Positions 16,686 through 23,900 of a stretch of DNA of 64,000 nucleotides are shown piece after piece (positions within the stretch are counted from its first letter, which is position 1; each line of letters opens with the position of its first letter). A program made the translations under genes and the position numbers. Below the pieces are notes generated by a model. That model made no database searches. It had not been told where the DNA came from and saw only the letters and a list, made by a program, of their open reading frames with translations. Source of the stretch: Micromonospora noduli (GTDB lineage Bacteria; Actinomycetota; Actinomycetes; Mycobacteriales; Micromonosporaceae); contig NZ_PYAK01000003.1 of the NCBI RefSeq assembly GCF_003264365.1, positions 1-64,000 of the forward strand, written 5' to 3'.

Positions 16686-17671
16686 CGATTGTCCTCCGTA
16701 CCCGTCAGCAGACCGAGGCTCTCGGCAAGGTCACGGAAGGCCCGCAGTGGCCTGCTCGCCGGCCCTTCCGTCAACAGCAGGACGCGATAGAGAGCCGCGA
16801 TCCCATCGTCGTATTCTAAGCCCGTTCGAATCAGGCCGAACATGTCGAGACCCAATGGCCCGAATGGGTTCACCATCCGACTGATGTGCGATGGCAGCGA
16901 CTGAATGACCAATTGACGGCTGTCGGGGTGCCGGAGTACCGGGATTTCCTCCAGCAGTCGGGCCAGCGCCATCTTTTGCGCGAATGAGAGCGGCGCGGGT
17001 GCCGGCCGGTGCGCCGCCCGGGCGACAGCCGCCAGCGGGCCGGACGGCAGCAGAGCAGGCGGCAACAGGCCGGGCGGCAGCAGGGCACGCCACTGCCCGA
17101 CGGGCAACATCCAGCCGACCAACTGCTGGCCGACGCTCGCGCGGGCCAGCACCATGCCCACCACGGCGCCATCCGGCGCGTACACCCCGGAACCACTGAA
17201 CCCCCTGTCGATTCCGGCCGTGGCAGGGGAGATCCGGTCGAGTTGACGCCATCCCGTGCCCGCGTCGACCGGACCGACGGCCCGCGCCAGCACCATGACG
17301 GACGCGGGAGTGCTGGCCGGAAAACCCACGATCCGCACGTCGAACTCGTCGCCACGATCGGCCAGGGTGGCGGGGGCGGACGGCAGCGGTGTGGCGCAGC
17401 GCAGGACCGCCAGGTCGCCGTCGCCCGCCGGGCCGACAGCCCGGGACCAGGTCACCTCGGCGGCGACCCGGGTGCCGGGGTGGCTCGGTGTGTCGACGAG
17501 CACCCGGGGCTGGTCCGCTCCGGTGCCGTCATCGACGACATGCCAGCAGGTCAGCACCAGGTCACTGGTCAACTGGATGCCCGCGCCGACGACCGACGAG
17601 GAGTGGCCACCGAGTATCCGCACCCGGCCGGCGAGCGACCGGGTGCCGGTCACCCGTTCTCCGCCAACCAC
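16682..17671 (-). CDS. trypsin-fold serine protease with C-terminal adaptor domain
   Basis: 329 residues. The N-terminal half is a chymotrypsin-fold protease with His44 (LTCWHVV), Asp86 (GDGDLAVL) and Ser159 (GFSGSG), an intact catalytic triad. A Pro/Leu/Ala-rich linker follows (about 193-222). The last 100 residues are a helical domain, roughly from FAQKMALARLLEEIPVL, resembling effector-associated adaptor domains and comparable to the N-terminus of the STAND protein encoded next. No signal peptide, so it should act in the cytoplasm. GTG 17653 is an alternative start. It is the middle gene of a three-gene operon and is the likely effector. Confidence 0.85.
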   Translation of the reverse strand: MVGGERVTGTRSLAGRVRILGGHSSSVVGAGIQLTSDLVLTCWHVVDDGTGADQPRVLVDTPSHPGTRVAAEVTWSRAVGPAGDGDLAVLRCATPLPSAPATLADRGDEFDVRIVGFPASTPASVMVLARAVGPVDAGTGWRQLDRISPATAGIDRGFSGSGVYAPDGAVVGMVLARASVGQQLVGWMLPVGQWRALLPPGLLPPALLPSGPLAAVARAAHRPAPAPLSFAQKMALARLLEEIPVLRHPDSRQLVIQSLPSHISRMVNPFGPLGLDMFGLIRTGLEYDDGIAALYRVLLLTEGPASRPLRAFRDLAESLGLLTGTEDNR

Positions 17672-17710
17672 TCGACCAGGACGGCCAGCGGCCGGCGGCA
17701 GGCACTGCGG

Positions 17711-18082
17711 TCAGTCATGCGCGGCGTTCTCCTGCGCGCCGGCCCCGTCCTCAGCAGGTGACGGCAGTGCGGGGACGGGCGAGGTCCAGATCAACTTGAC
17801 CTTGAGGTGGCCCTGAGCGCTGGTGCGGGCGACGACGGCGCCAGCCTCCGCGGTGAGGGTGACGCCGATCTCGACCTCCACCTGATCGGGGCGCACCGCC
17901 ACCCCCCGGACCACGCCCAGCGCCGCGTCGAGCGCGGGCTTGATGTGGGCCAGTGCCATTTCCAGCGTCTGCCGGGCGGGGCGGATCCGGTCGAGCAGAC
18001 CGACCCGTTCCAGATCGGTGCCAGCGTGTTCCTCGACGAGGAGGACGCCCTGATCAGTCTCGAAACGAAGGAGATCCGCCAC
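17711..18082 (-). CDS. Trypco1-like (CU044_2847 family) small protein
   Basis: 123 residues from GTG 18082, where family-like sequence begins (VADLLRFETDQGVLLVEEH). An ATG at 18142 would add 20 poorly conserved residues. The protein is a compact alpha/beta domain with an acidic end. Its start, its size and its place directly before a trypsin gene match the trypsin-co-occurring domain 1 proteins of predicted NTP-dependent conflict systems. Their biochemical role is not known; a sensor or regulator of the protease has been suggested. First gene of the operon that continues with the protease and the STAND protein. Confidence 0.72.
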   Translation of the reverse strand: MADLLRFETDQGVLLVEEHAGTDLERVGLLDRIRPARQTLEMALAHIKPALDAALGVVRGVAVRPDQVEVEIGVTLTAEAGAVVARTSAQGHLKVKLIWTSPVPALPSPAEDGAGAQENAAHD

Positions 18083-18118
18083 GTGACAAATTCTCGCCGA
18101 AAGATCGTTCGGAATAGG

Positions 18119-18134
18119 TGTCAGATCACTGACA
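18119..18134. promoter_or_regulatory. TGTCAG inverted repeat in divergent promoter region
   Basis: TGTCAG-ATCA-CTGACA is a perfect 6-bp inverted repeat with a 4-nt spacer, 37 nt upstream of the Trypco1-like GTG start. A related element, TGTCAG-C-CTGACG (18198-18210), lies just before the divergent methyltransferase start at 18213. Two copies of the same half-site in one divergent intergenic region suggest an operator. Confidence 0.4.
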
Positions 18135-18212
18135 GGAGTCATTGCATGCACAGTGCGCCGACACGGGACACATCTGCTTGCCATCACCACTGCGGCCTGT
18201 CAGCCTGACGCA

Positions 18213-18977
18213 ATGCAGGACACGGCGACCTTCCAGGATCTGCTCCGCGAAGGCGCCGACGCATCAGTGGACGGTTGGGACTTCTCCTGGTTCGACGGCC
18301 GCGCGACAGAACAGCGGCCGTCCTGGGGATATCTGAAACTCATGGCAGCCCAGATGAGAGTGGCCCACGCCGCACTGGACATCCAGACCGGCGGCGGCGA
18401 GGTGCTCTCGGAGGTGCCGGCATTCCCACCGGTGACCGTGGCCACCGAACACTGGCCGCCCAACCTCCAGCTGGCCCGACGCGCGCTCGAACCGCGCGGC
18501 GTGCGGGTGGTCGACGTCGCCGAGGACGCTCCGTTCCCGTTTCCCGACGAGACGTTCGACCTGGTGGTGAGCCGGCATCCCAACGTCGTGCTCTGGGACG
18601 AGATCGCACGGGTGCTCACTCCCGGCGGGCGGTACCTCGCCCAGCAGATCGGCCCCGGCTCGAACCGGGAGCTGGCCCAGTTCCTCACCGGTCCCCGCGA
18701 GATCAGCGACGAACGCAGCCCAGCCCGCGCCGCCGCCGACGCACGAGCCGCCGGCCTGGTCATCGACGAGCTGCGGCACGAGGCGCTGCCGACCACCTTC
18801 AACGACGTGGCAGCGGTGGTGCACTTCCTCCGCAAAGTCATCTGGACGGTGCCGGACTTCAACGTCGACCGCTACCGGGCCCGCCTCGCCGATCTGCACG
18901 ACCACATCCGTCGCCACGGTCCGTTCGTGGCCCACGCCCAGCGCATCCTGGTCCGGGCGCACAAGCCCGAGCGCTGA
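18213..18977 (+). CDS. SAM-dependent methyltransferase (class I)
   Basis: 254 residues. The central region fits a class I methyltransferase. A short acidic-strand segment, VRVVDVAEDAPFPF (about 100-113), is followed by ETFDLVVSRHPNV (motif-IV-like) and then IARVLTPGGRYLAQQIG (post-II loop PGG). The usual glycine-rich motif I near the expected position is weak (EVLSEVPAFPP), so cofactor binding is not certain. The ATG at 18213 follows a TGTCAG repeat. It is divergent from the conflict operon and may share regulation with it; the substrate is unknown. Confidence 0.78.
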   Translation: MQDTATFQDLLREGADASVDGWDFSWFDGRATEQRPSWGYLKLMAAQMRVAHAALDIQTGGGEVLSEVPAFPPVTVATEHWPPNLQLARRALEPRGVRVVDVAEDAPFPFPDETFDLVVSRHPNVVLWDEIARVLTPGGRYLAQQIGPGSNRELAQFLTGPREISDERSPARAAADARAAGLVIDELRHEALPTTFNDVAAVVHFLRKVIWTVPDFNVDRYRARLADLHDHIRRHGPFVAHAQRILVRAHKPER

Positions 18978-19048
18978 CACGACAGCGCCCGCGCTGCTGG
19001 CCGGGTTTCGCCCGTTTCCGCCGGGTGTCTGGTGGGTAGGGCCCCTTC

Positions 19049-19315
19049 ATGGACACGAACACCACGGCCCACCTGGTGGGCGGCCCCCGAGACGGCAGCA
19101 CCCACGAGACCGGCAACGAGGCACTCGTCGAGGTGGAGATCGACGGCCTGATGCACCGCTACATCAAGACCACCAAGCAACACGACGATGGTCGACCGCT
19201 CTACAACTACGACGGGGCGGTCGCCCCGGACGGCGGCGAGCCCGGCGTCGAGGATCCAGCCGCCCGGGTCGCATCGCCCCGAGCCGACGCCGAGGGGCAC
19301 GGCGGCACCCACTGA
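19049..19315 (+). CDS. small conserved-looking hypothetical protein
   Basis: 88 residues. The first 60 residues read as a compact beta-rich unit (TAHLVGGPRDGSTHE, HRYIKTTKQHDDGRPLYNYDG), and the remaining tail is acidic and disordered. The motif HLVGGPRDG is common to short actinobacterial and phage proteins of unknown function. No membrane helix. The hairpin at 19367-19397 may end it. Confidence 0.6.
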   Translation: MDTNTTAHLVGGPRDGSTHETGNEALVEVEIDGLMHRYIKTTKQHDDGRPLYNYDGAVAPDGGEPGVEDPAARVASPRADAEGHGGTH

Positions 19316-19366
19316 CCGCCGCACCATCGGGATCACGCAAGCCCACGAAGGAGATACCGGTCGGAG

Positions 19367-19397
19367 CGGCCGGCCACGGATGAACCGCGGCCGGCCG
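19367..19397 (+). terminator. hairpin downstream of 19049 gene
   Basis: CGGCCGGCC (19367-19375) pairs with GGCCGGCCG (19389-19397), 9 bp with a 13-nt loop, about 50 nt past the stop of the small protein gene. Confidence 0.4.
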
Positions 19398-19429
19398 GGT
19401 AAGCGGCGACCTTGCCTGGTGGGGAGACG

Positions 19430-19481
19430 ACCGGGTGCACGGGTGGGCGGTCGCGGACCGGCCCGCCCGTGCACACCCGGT
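19430..19481 (-). terminator. hairpin after 19481 membrane protein gene
   Basis: ACCGGGTG followed by CACGGG-TGGGC (19430-19448) pairs with GCCCGCCCGTGCACACCCGGT (19461-19481), with one two-base bulge and a G-T pair. The outer arm touches the stop codon of the minus-strand gene. Confidence 0.55.
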
Positions 19482-20026
19482 CAGTTCGAGGAGATCCAGT
19501 TCCAGGCCGAGACGACCCAGTCGGTCTGCTGGAGCCACGCCACGCCGAGGCCGACCAGGAACACCGCCGTCGCCAGGTGGGCACCTCGGGCGCTGCGCCG
19601 GACCCGGCCCAACTGCCGCTCCAACACCACCCGGCCGACCAGCCGGAACAGGGCGAACAGGCCGACCGCCACCAGCAGGCTGAGCACCAGCACCAGCAGG
19701 GGGCCGCTCAGGTCACCCTGACCGGACAGCGCCCAGATCCCCCAACACACGAACGCGAAAAGGCCTGCCGCCGCGCTCCACTCACCGCCGCGCCGCAGCT
19801 GCGCCACCCGGGAGCTCAGTGAGCGGCGGGGCACCGGCTCTCCGGGCCAACCGGTGCCGGTCGGCTCCTGCTCTACCACCGGGAACGGCTCCGTCCGCGG
19901 GGTGCGCGGTTCACCCACCGGAGCGACCCCCCGGCGGAACCCGTCACGCTGCGGCGGCACCCCGACGCCGGCCTGCGGTGGCACCTCCACGGTCCGCTCC
20001 GCCCACGGCTGCGTCTGGTCTGCCAT
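19481..20026 (-). CDS. membrane protein with disordered N-terminus
   Basis: 181 residues. The first 75 are Pro/Glu/Arg-rich and likely disordered. Three hydrophobic helices follow at about 82-98, 104-124 and 145-163 (GLFAFVCWGIWALSG, VLVLSLLVAVGLFALF, LATAVFLVGLGVAWL). The ATG at 20026 was chosen because upstream sequence is non-protein-like. No family was recognised. Genes of this type with a variable N-terminus and a small membrane core are common in Micromonosporaceae. Confidence 0.7.
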   Translation of the reverse strand: MADQTQPWAERTVEVPPQAGVGVPPQRDGFRRGVAPVGEPRTPRTEPFPVVEQEPTGTGWPGEPVPRRSLSSRVAQLRRGGEWSAAAGLFAFVCWGIWALSGQGDLSGPLLVLVLSLLVAVGLFALFRLVGRVVLERQLGRVRRSARGAHLATAVFLVGLGVAWLQQTDWVVSAWNWISSN

Positions 20027-20164
20027 CTCGTCCTCCCCCTGACCGACGGCAACAGCACCGCCTGATTCGAGAGTAGCCAGCCGGCAAATCGGTCGCCGAC
20101 CCCGGCCGGGACGCGCGGCCCCGCGACGGTGCCGGATCGAACCCGGCCAGGGTACGGTCGGCTG

Positions 20165-20506
20165 ATGGGTGACCCCGACCGACGACGGCGACGGCTGCGC
20201 CACCACGCCGACACCGAGACGGCCAGACCGGGTGCGGACGGCCCGACGGTCAGCACGCCGGGCGTGCACGACGGTGACGAGCCGCCGCCGAGACGCAGAA
20301 GCACGGGCGGCGACGAGCGCGACGGCGAGCGAGGGCTGCGCGGGTTGGTCGGTTCCGGCTCGTCCCAGGTGGGGCTGAGCGCGGCGCTACGGGCCCGGGA
20401 TGCGGCCCGCCCCACCGACGACGACCTGGCCGAGGCGGAAGCCCGGGTGGTGGTCGTCCGGCGAAACTGGGTGCCCCGCGAGGAGTTGCCCCGCTCGCCG
20501 CGCTGA
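20165..20506 (+). CDS. conserved-looking hypothetical protein (113 aa)
   Basis: The first 55 residues are charged, low-complexity and probably disordered. The C-terminal 50 form a more ordered unit with GLVGSGSSQVG, ALRARDAARPTDDDLAEAE and VVVVRRNWVPREELP, a pattern seen in short actinobacterial proteins of unknown function. The ATG at 20165 starts just after a likely promoter gap. It converges on rpiB with 11 nt between stops. No enzymatic motif was seen. Confidence 0.62.
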   Translation: MGDPDRRRRRLRHHADTETARPGADGPTVSTPGVHDGDEPPPRRRSTGGDERDGERGLRGLVGSGSSQVGLSAALRARDAARPTDDDLAEAEARVVVVRRNWVPREELPRSPR

Positions 20507-20517
20507 GCGCCGCACGG

Positions 20518-20985
20518 TCAGGGCAGGTCGGGCAGCTTCCGGGTCCGCTCGTACTCGGCCACCTGGGCGATCCGGCGAGCGTGCCGCTCGTTGCCGGAGA
20601 ACGGCGTGTTCAGGAACGCCTCGACGATGCCGGTCGCCTCGTCCAGCGTGTGCTGGCGGGCACCGATGGCGACGACGTTCGCGTCGTTGTGCTGGCGGGC
20701 CAGTTGAGCGGTCTCGACGCTCCAGGCCAGCGCGGCGCGGACGCCGGCAACCTTGTTCGCGGCGATCTGCTCACCGTTGCCGGAGCCACCGATGACCACT
20801 CCGAGGCCCGTCTCGTCGGCCACCACCTGGTCGCCTGTGTGCAGGCAGAACGTGGGGTAGTCGTCGTCCGGGTCGTAGCTGTGCGGGCCGACGTCGACCA
20901 CGTCGTAGCCCTGCATGGCCAGGTGGTTGGCCAGGTGCACCTTCAACTCGAAACCGGCGTGATCGGATCCCAGGTAGACGCGCAT
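20518..20985 (-). CDS. rpiB: ribose-5-phosphate isomerase B
   Basis: 155 residues, the expected length. RpiB interconverts ribose 5-phosphate and ribulose 5-phosphate in the pentose phosphate pathway. The start is the signature MRVYLGSDHAGFELK. The phosphate-binding segment GSGNGEQIAANK and the anion-binding RHDANVVAIGAR-type region (here RQHNDANVVAIGAR) are present. In the GSGNGEQ loop the Escherichia-type catalytic Cys is replaced by the Ser/Gly form usual in actinobacterial RpiB. Confidence 0.95.
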   Translation of the reverse strand: MRVYLGSDHAGFELKVHLANHLAMQGYDVVDVGPHSYDPDDDYPTFCLHTGDQVVADETGLGVVIGGSGNGEQIAANKVAGVRAALAWSVETAQLARQHNDANVVAIGARQHTLDEATGIVEAFLNTPFSGNERHARRIAQVAEYERTRKLPDLP

Positions 20986-21007
20986 ACCGGGCAGTCTGTC
21001 AGGCCGC

Positions 21008-21041
21008 GCTCGGGGACGTCACAGGGGCGGCGTCCCCGAGC
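21008..21041 (-). terminator. hairpin after DUF1015 gene
   Basis: GCTCGGGGACG (21008-21018) and CGTCCCCGAGC (21031-21041) form a perfect 11-bp stem with a 12-nt loop, about 30 nt past the minus-strand stop at 21073. Confidence 0.65.
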
Positions 21042-21072
21042 CGGGTTCGTCACACGGTCGTGGGGATGGCAC

Positions 21073-22272
21073 TCAACGCGGCAGCTCGGCGACGACCAGA
21101 CCACCGCGCGCCTTCGGGGTGAACCAGGTGCTCTTGCGGGGCATCTTCTCCCTGGCCAGGTTGACCGCGACGAAATCCGCCACGGTCACCGGCGCGATCA
21201 GGATGGCCAACTCGGCCCGGCCGGCGTCGACCTCACCGGTGAGCCAGCTCGCCGGGTAGTCACCGCCGACGTAGGTGATCCGCTTGTCACCCGGGTCCAG
21301 ACCGAGCGCGTCGCGCAGCACCAGCCGCTCGACCAGGGCGTGGTCCAGGTTTTCCAGGCGGGCGGAGGCGGTGGCGGGCAGGCGCACCGCGTACCCCTGG
21401 CCGTCGAGGCGGAGGTGCACGGTGCCGCCGGCCGCTGGGACCTCGACCGGGCCGTCGATCGGCTCGACCTCGGCGCCCGCGGCGCGCAGCCGGTCGAGCA
21501 GCTCGGCCGGGGTGGTGGTCAGCTCGCTGACCAGCCGGTTGTACGGCTGGATGGCCACTGACGCGGGGGTGGTGACCACGGCCAGGAAGCGCGGCAGCCC
21601 GCCGGTCTGGGCGGCCAGGCTGCGGTGGTTGCCGTCCGCGACGACCAGGTCCCCGCCACCGGCGAGAGCGGTCAGCGTTGCCTGCTCCGGGCCGGGGCCG
21701 AGCAGCCAGATGGCGTGCGTGCGCCCCGCCTGGTCGGTGTCCGTCGCGGCGGGCGCGCCGGCCGTGTCGGTCGCCGCCGCGAGCGCGGCGTGCAGCTCGT
21801 CGCCACGCCCGGTCTGGAGCAGGAGTACGGGTGAGAGCAGGTGACCCAGCGCGTCGGCCAACGCCACCCGCTCGCGCACCTTGGCGATGAAGACGTCCTC
21901 GTTGCGGATGACCAGGCCCGGTTCGTCTGCCCGGGTGGAGATCTGGTCGGTGTCCACCATTGCGAACAGCCCGTACGCCGGCTCCTCACCGGGCGCGCTG
22001 ATCCGGTAGAGCACCACCACCTGCTCGGCGGGGGTGTAGCTGCCGTCGGCCTTGGCCTCGGCGAGGCGGGCCACCGCGTCCGGCAGCGCGTCGAGGAACG
22101 ACTTGCCCAGGCTCTGCGGGGCGCGGTGCGGCATCTCGATGCCGAGAGCGCTGTGCGGGTTCGACTCGATGATCGCGGTGATTTCCGCGTCGTCGGCGAA
22201 CTCGTCGTAGTTTTGCGCGCCGGTGCCGCCAGTGGTGACCCAGGCCCGGGTGATCGGATGCACGACCGTCAT
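21073..22272 (-). CDS. DUF1015 family protein
   Basis: 399 residues, near full family length. Typical features are the opening VHPITRAWV, HRAPQSLGKSFLDALP, a central VVADGNHRSLAA motif and a C-terminal KMPRKSTWFTPKARGGLVV. DUF1015 proteins are sometimes called HTH-containing or SpoOJ-like, but no activity is established for this branch; the conserved DGNHR and KSTWFTPK motifs suggest a catalytic or ligand-binding site. An alternative GTG start lies 6 nt upstream. It appears monocistronic with a hairpin after the stop. Confidence 0.88.
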   Translation of the reverse strand: MTVVHPITRAWVTTGGTGAQNYDEFADDAEITAIIESNPHSALGIEMPHRAPQSLGKSFLDALPDAVARLAEAKADGSYTPAEQVVVLYRISAPGEEPAYGLFAMVDTDQISTRADEPGLVIRNEDVFIAKVRERVALADALGHLLSPVLLLQTGRGDELHAALAAATDTAGAPAATDTDQAGRTHAIWLLGPGPEQATLTALAGGGDLVVADGNHRSLAAQTGGLPRFLAVVTTPASVAIQPYNRLVSELTTTPAELLDRLRAAGAEVEPIDGPVEVPAAGGTVHLRLDGQGYAVRLPATASARLENLDHALVERLVLRDALGLDPGDKRITYVGGDYPASWLTGEVDAGRAELAILIAPVTVADFVAVNLAREKMPRKSTWFTPKARGGLVVAELPR

Positions 22273-22361
22273 GCCCACTGACGCTACCGGCGACGGTGTC
22301 GCCGCCGACGGGGACCCGCGGGGCGTCCACCAGATGAAAACGCCCGGTGGGGCCCGGCTGG

Positions 22362-22877
22362 TCAGCCCGCGCGGTCGGAGGTGCCCCGGCGGTGCTTACC
22401 CGCGCTCACCGGCCCACCGTTGCCACGCCGACCGGTCCCGAGCGGCCCGGTGTTCAGGGCGCGGCGGGGCGACGCGGGCGGCCCCGGCACCGGACGGTCG
22501 GGCGGAGGCGTGGGAACGGGCCGCGGGCTCAGCGGCGGCGTCGGCACCGGGCGCGGAGGAGCCGGCGCCGGCGGCGGAGGCGCCGGTTCGGCCGGTGCCG
22601 CCCCCGATGGCACCAGCGCAGGCGTGTCGCTCGACACCGCGTCGACGGACGACGGCAGTGAGTCGGCCGCCATGGGCGGGGTGAGCCGGGAGGTCACCGG
22701 GACCCGGGCCACGCCCACCACGATGGGCGGCGCGAGTAGATCCACCAGGTGGGCGGGCAGGTCCGGGCGGACAGTCGGCCAACGGGAGTCGTCGACGGAC
22801 CAGTAGTCCGCGCCGGGAGTCTCGATCACCCCCTGCCGGGTCAACTGATCGTCACCGGACGCACGGTGCTTGGCCAT
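22362..22877 (-). CDS. proline-rich hypothetical protein
   Basis: 171 residues. Residues 1-70 look ordered (TRQGVIETPGADYWSVDDSRW, HLVDLLAPPIVVGVARVPVT). Residues 95-155 are an extended Pro/Ala/Arg repeat (PAPPRPVPTPPLSPRPVPTP), probably disordered. The N-terminal MAKHRASGDD is basic. No domain was recognised; the function is unknown. The ATG at 22877 opens the protein-like part. Confidence 0.6.
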   Translation of the reverse strand: MAKHRASGDDQLTRQGVIETPGADYWSVDDSRWPTVRPDLPAHLVDLLAPPIVVGVARVPVTSRLTPPMAADSLPSSVDAVSSDTPALVPSGAAPAEPAPPPPAPAPPRPVPTPPLSPRPVPTPPPDRPVPGPPASPRRALNTGPLGTGRRGNGGPVSAGKHRRGTSDRAG

Positions 22878-23006
22878 CGGGATTTGCCTCCACGAACTGC
22901 GGCGCGCGGCCCCTGCGGGTCGCTGCGGCGGACACCGAGGGAAACGACGCCGCCCGCCTCCCGGTGACGCCACGACCCTCCGCCGACCTCGGCACCCGAC
23001 GAGAAA

Positions 23007-23046
23007 CGCCCCCGTCCGCGCGACTGACGAAGCACGGACGGGGGCG
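23007..23046 (-). terminator. hairpin after 23060 gene
   Basis: CGCCCCCGTCCG (23007-23018) and CGGACGGGGGCG (23035-23046) form a perfect 12-bp stem with a 16-nt loop, starting 13 nt past the stop on the minus strand. Confidence 0.7.
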
Positions 23047-23059
23047 CGGTGGTCATCGC

Positions 23060-23686
23060 TCAGTCGAAGATCGGGCTCTGCTCCCGGGTGCGCTTGAGCT
23101 CGTAGAAGCCCGGGGTGCCGGCGACCAGCAGCACGCCGTCCCAGAGCCGGCCGGCGGCCTCCCCCTTCGGAGCCGGAGTGATCACCGGGCCGAAGAACGC
23201 GACAGGGGTGCCGTCCGGGCCGGGCGCGTGCACGACCGGCGTGCCCACGTCCTGCCCGACCGGGCGCATGCCCGCCTCGTGGCTGGCCCGCAGCGCCTCG
23301 TCGTAGTCGGTGCTGTCGGCGGCCGCCGCCAGTGCCGGGTCGAGGCCGGCCTCGGTGAGCGCGGCCACGTACAGCTCCGGACCCCGCTCCTGCTTCTGCA
23401 GGTGGATCCGGGTGCCGAGCGCGGTGTAGAGCGGGCGCAGCACGTCATTGCCGTGCAGTTGCTCGGCGGCGATGCAGATGCGCACCGGGCCCCAGGCGGT
23501 CTTCAGGAACTCCTTGTACTCCTCGGGCAGCTCGTCCCGGCCGTCGTTGAGCACTGCCAGGCTCATCACGTGGAAGCGGATGTCCACGTCCCGGATCTGT
23601 TCGACCTCGAGCAGCCAACGGGAGGTGATCCAGGCCCACGGGCAGGCCGGGTCGAACCACATGTCGGCGGTGACACGCTCGGCCAC
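23060..23686 (-). CDS. DsbA-fold oxidoreductase, mycothiol-dependent nitroreductase (Rv2466c) family
   Basis: 208 residues. Thioredoxin-fold protein with a helical insertion. The active-site region reads [15 protein letters not shown] (about 10-24): the nucleophilic Cys is present but the second position of a CxxC motif is Ala. Rv2466c-type enzymes couple mycothiol to reduction of nitro compounds and oxidative-stress targets. Conserved [12 protein letters not shown] (cis-Pro loop TPVV) and a C-terminal [16 protein letters not shown] are present. It is divergent from pepN with about 210 nt between starts. Confidence 0.85.
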   Translation of the reverse strand: MAERVTADMWFDPACPWAWITSRWLLEVEQIRDVDIRFHVMSLAVLNDGRDELPEEYKEFLKTAWGPVRICIAAEQLHGNDVLRPLYTALGTRIHLQKQERGPELYVAALTEAGLDPALAAAADSTDYDEALRASHEAGMRPVGQDVGTPVVHAPGPDGTPVAFFGPVITPAPKGEAAGRLWDGVLLVAGTPGFYELKRTREQSPIFD

Positions 23687-23900
23687 GGTGAGATCCTTTC
23701 GCGACGGGTGGCGCCGGCAGCGGTCGGCGTCTCAGGAGAATCTTCACCCCGCAGCGCGTCGGCCGGCACCCGAATGAGAGCGTGACCTCGGCCACCGCGG
23801 GCTGCCCGTACATGGAAGACTCGAATCGGGCCAGCCGTCACGAGCGGTAGGCGAACGGGCGCCGCCGGGCGTACGGCGACATGTGGGATGGAGACGAACA

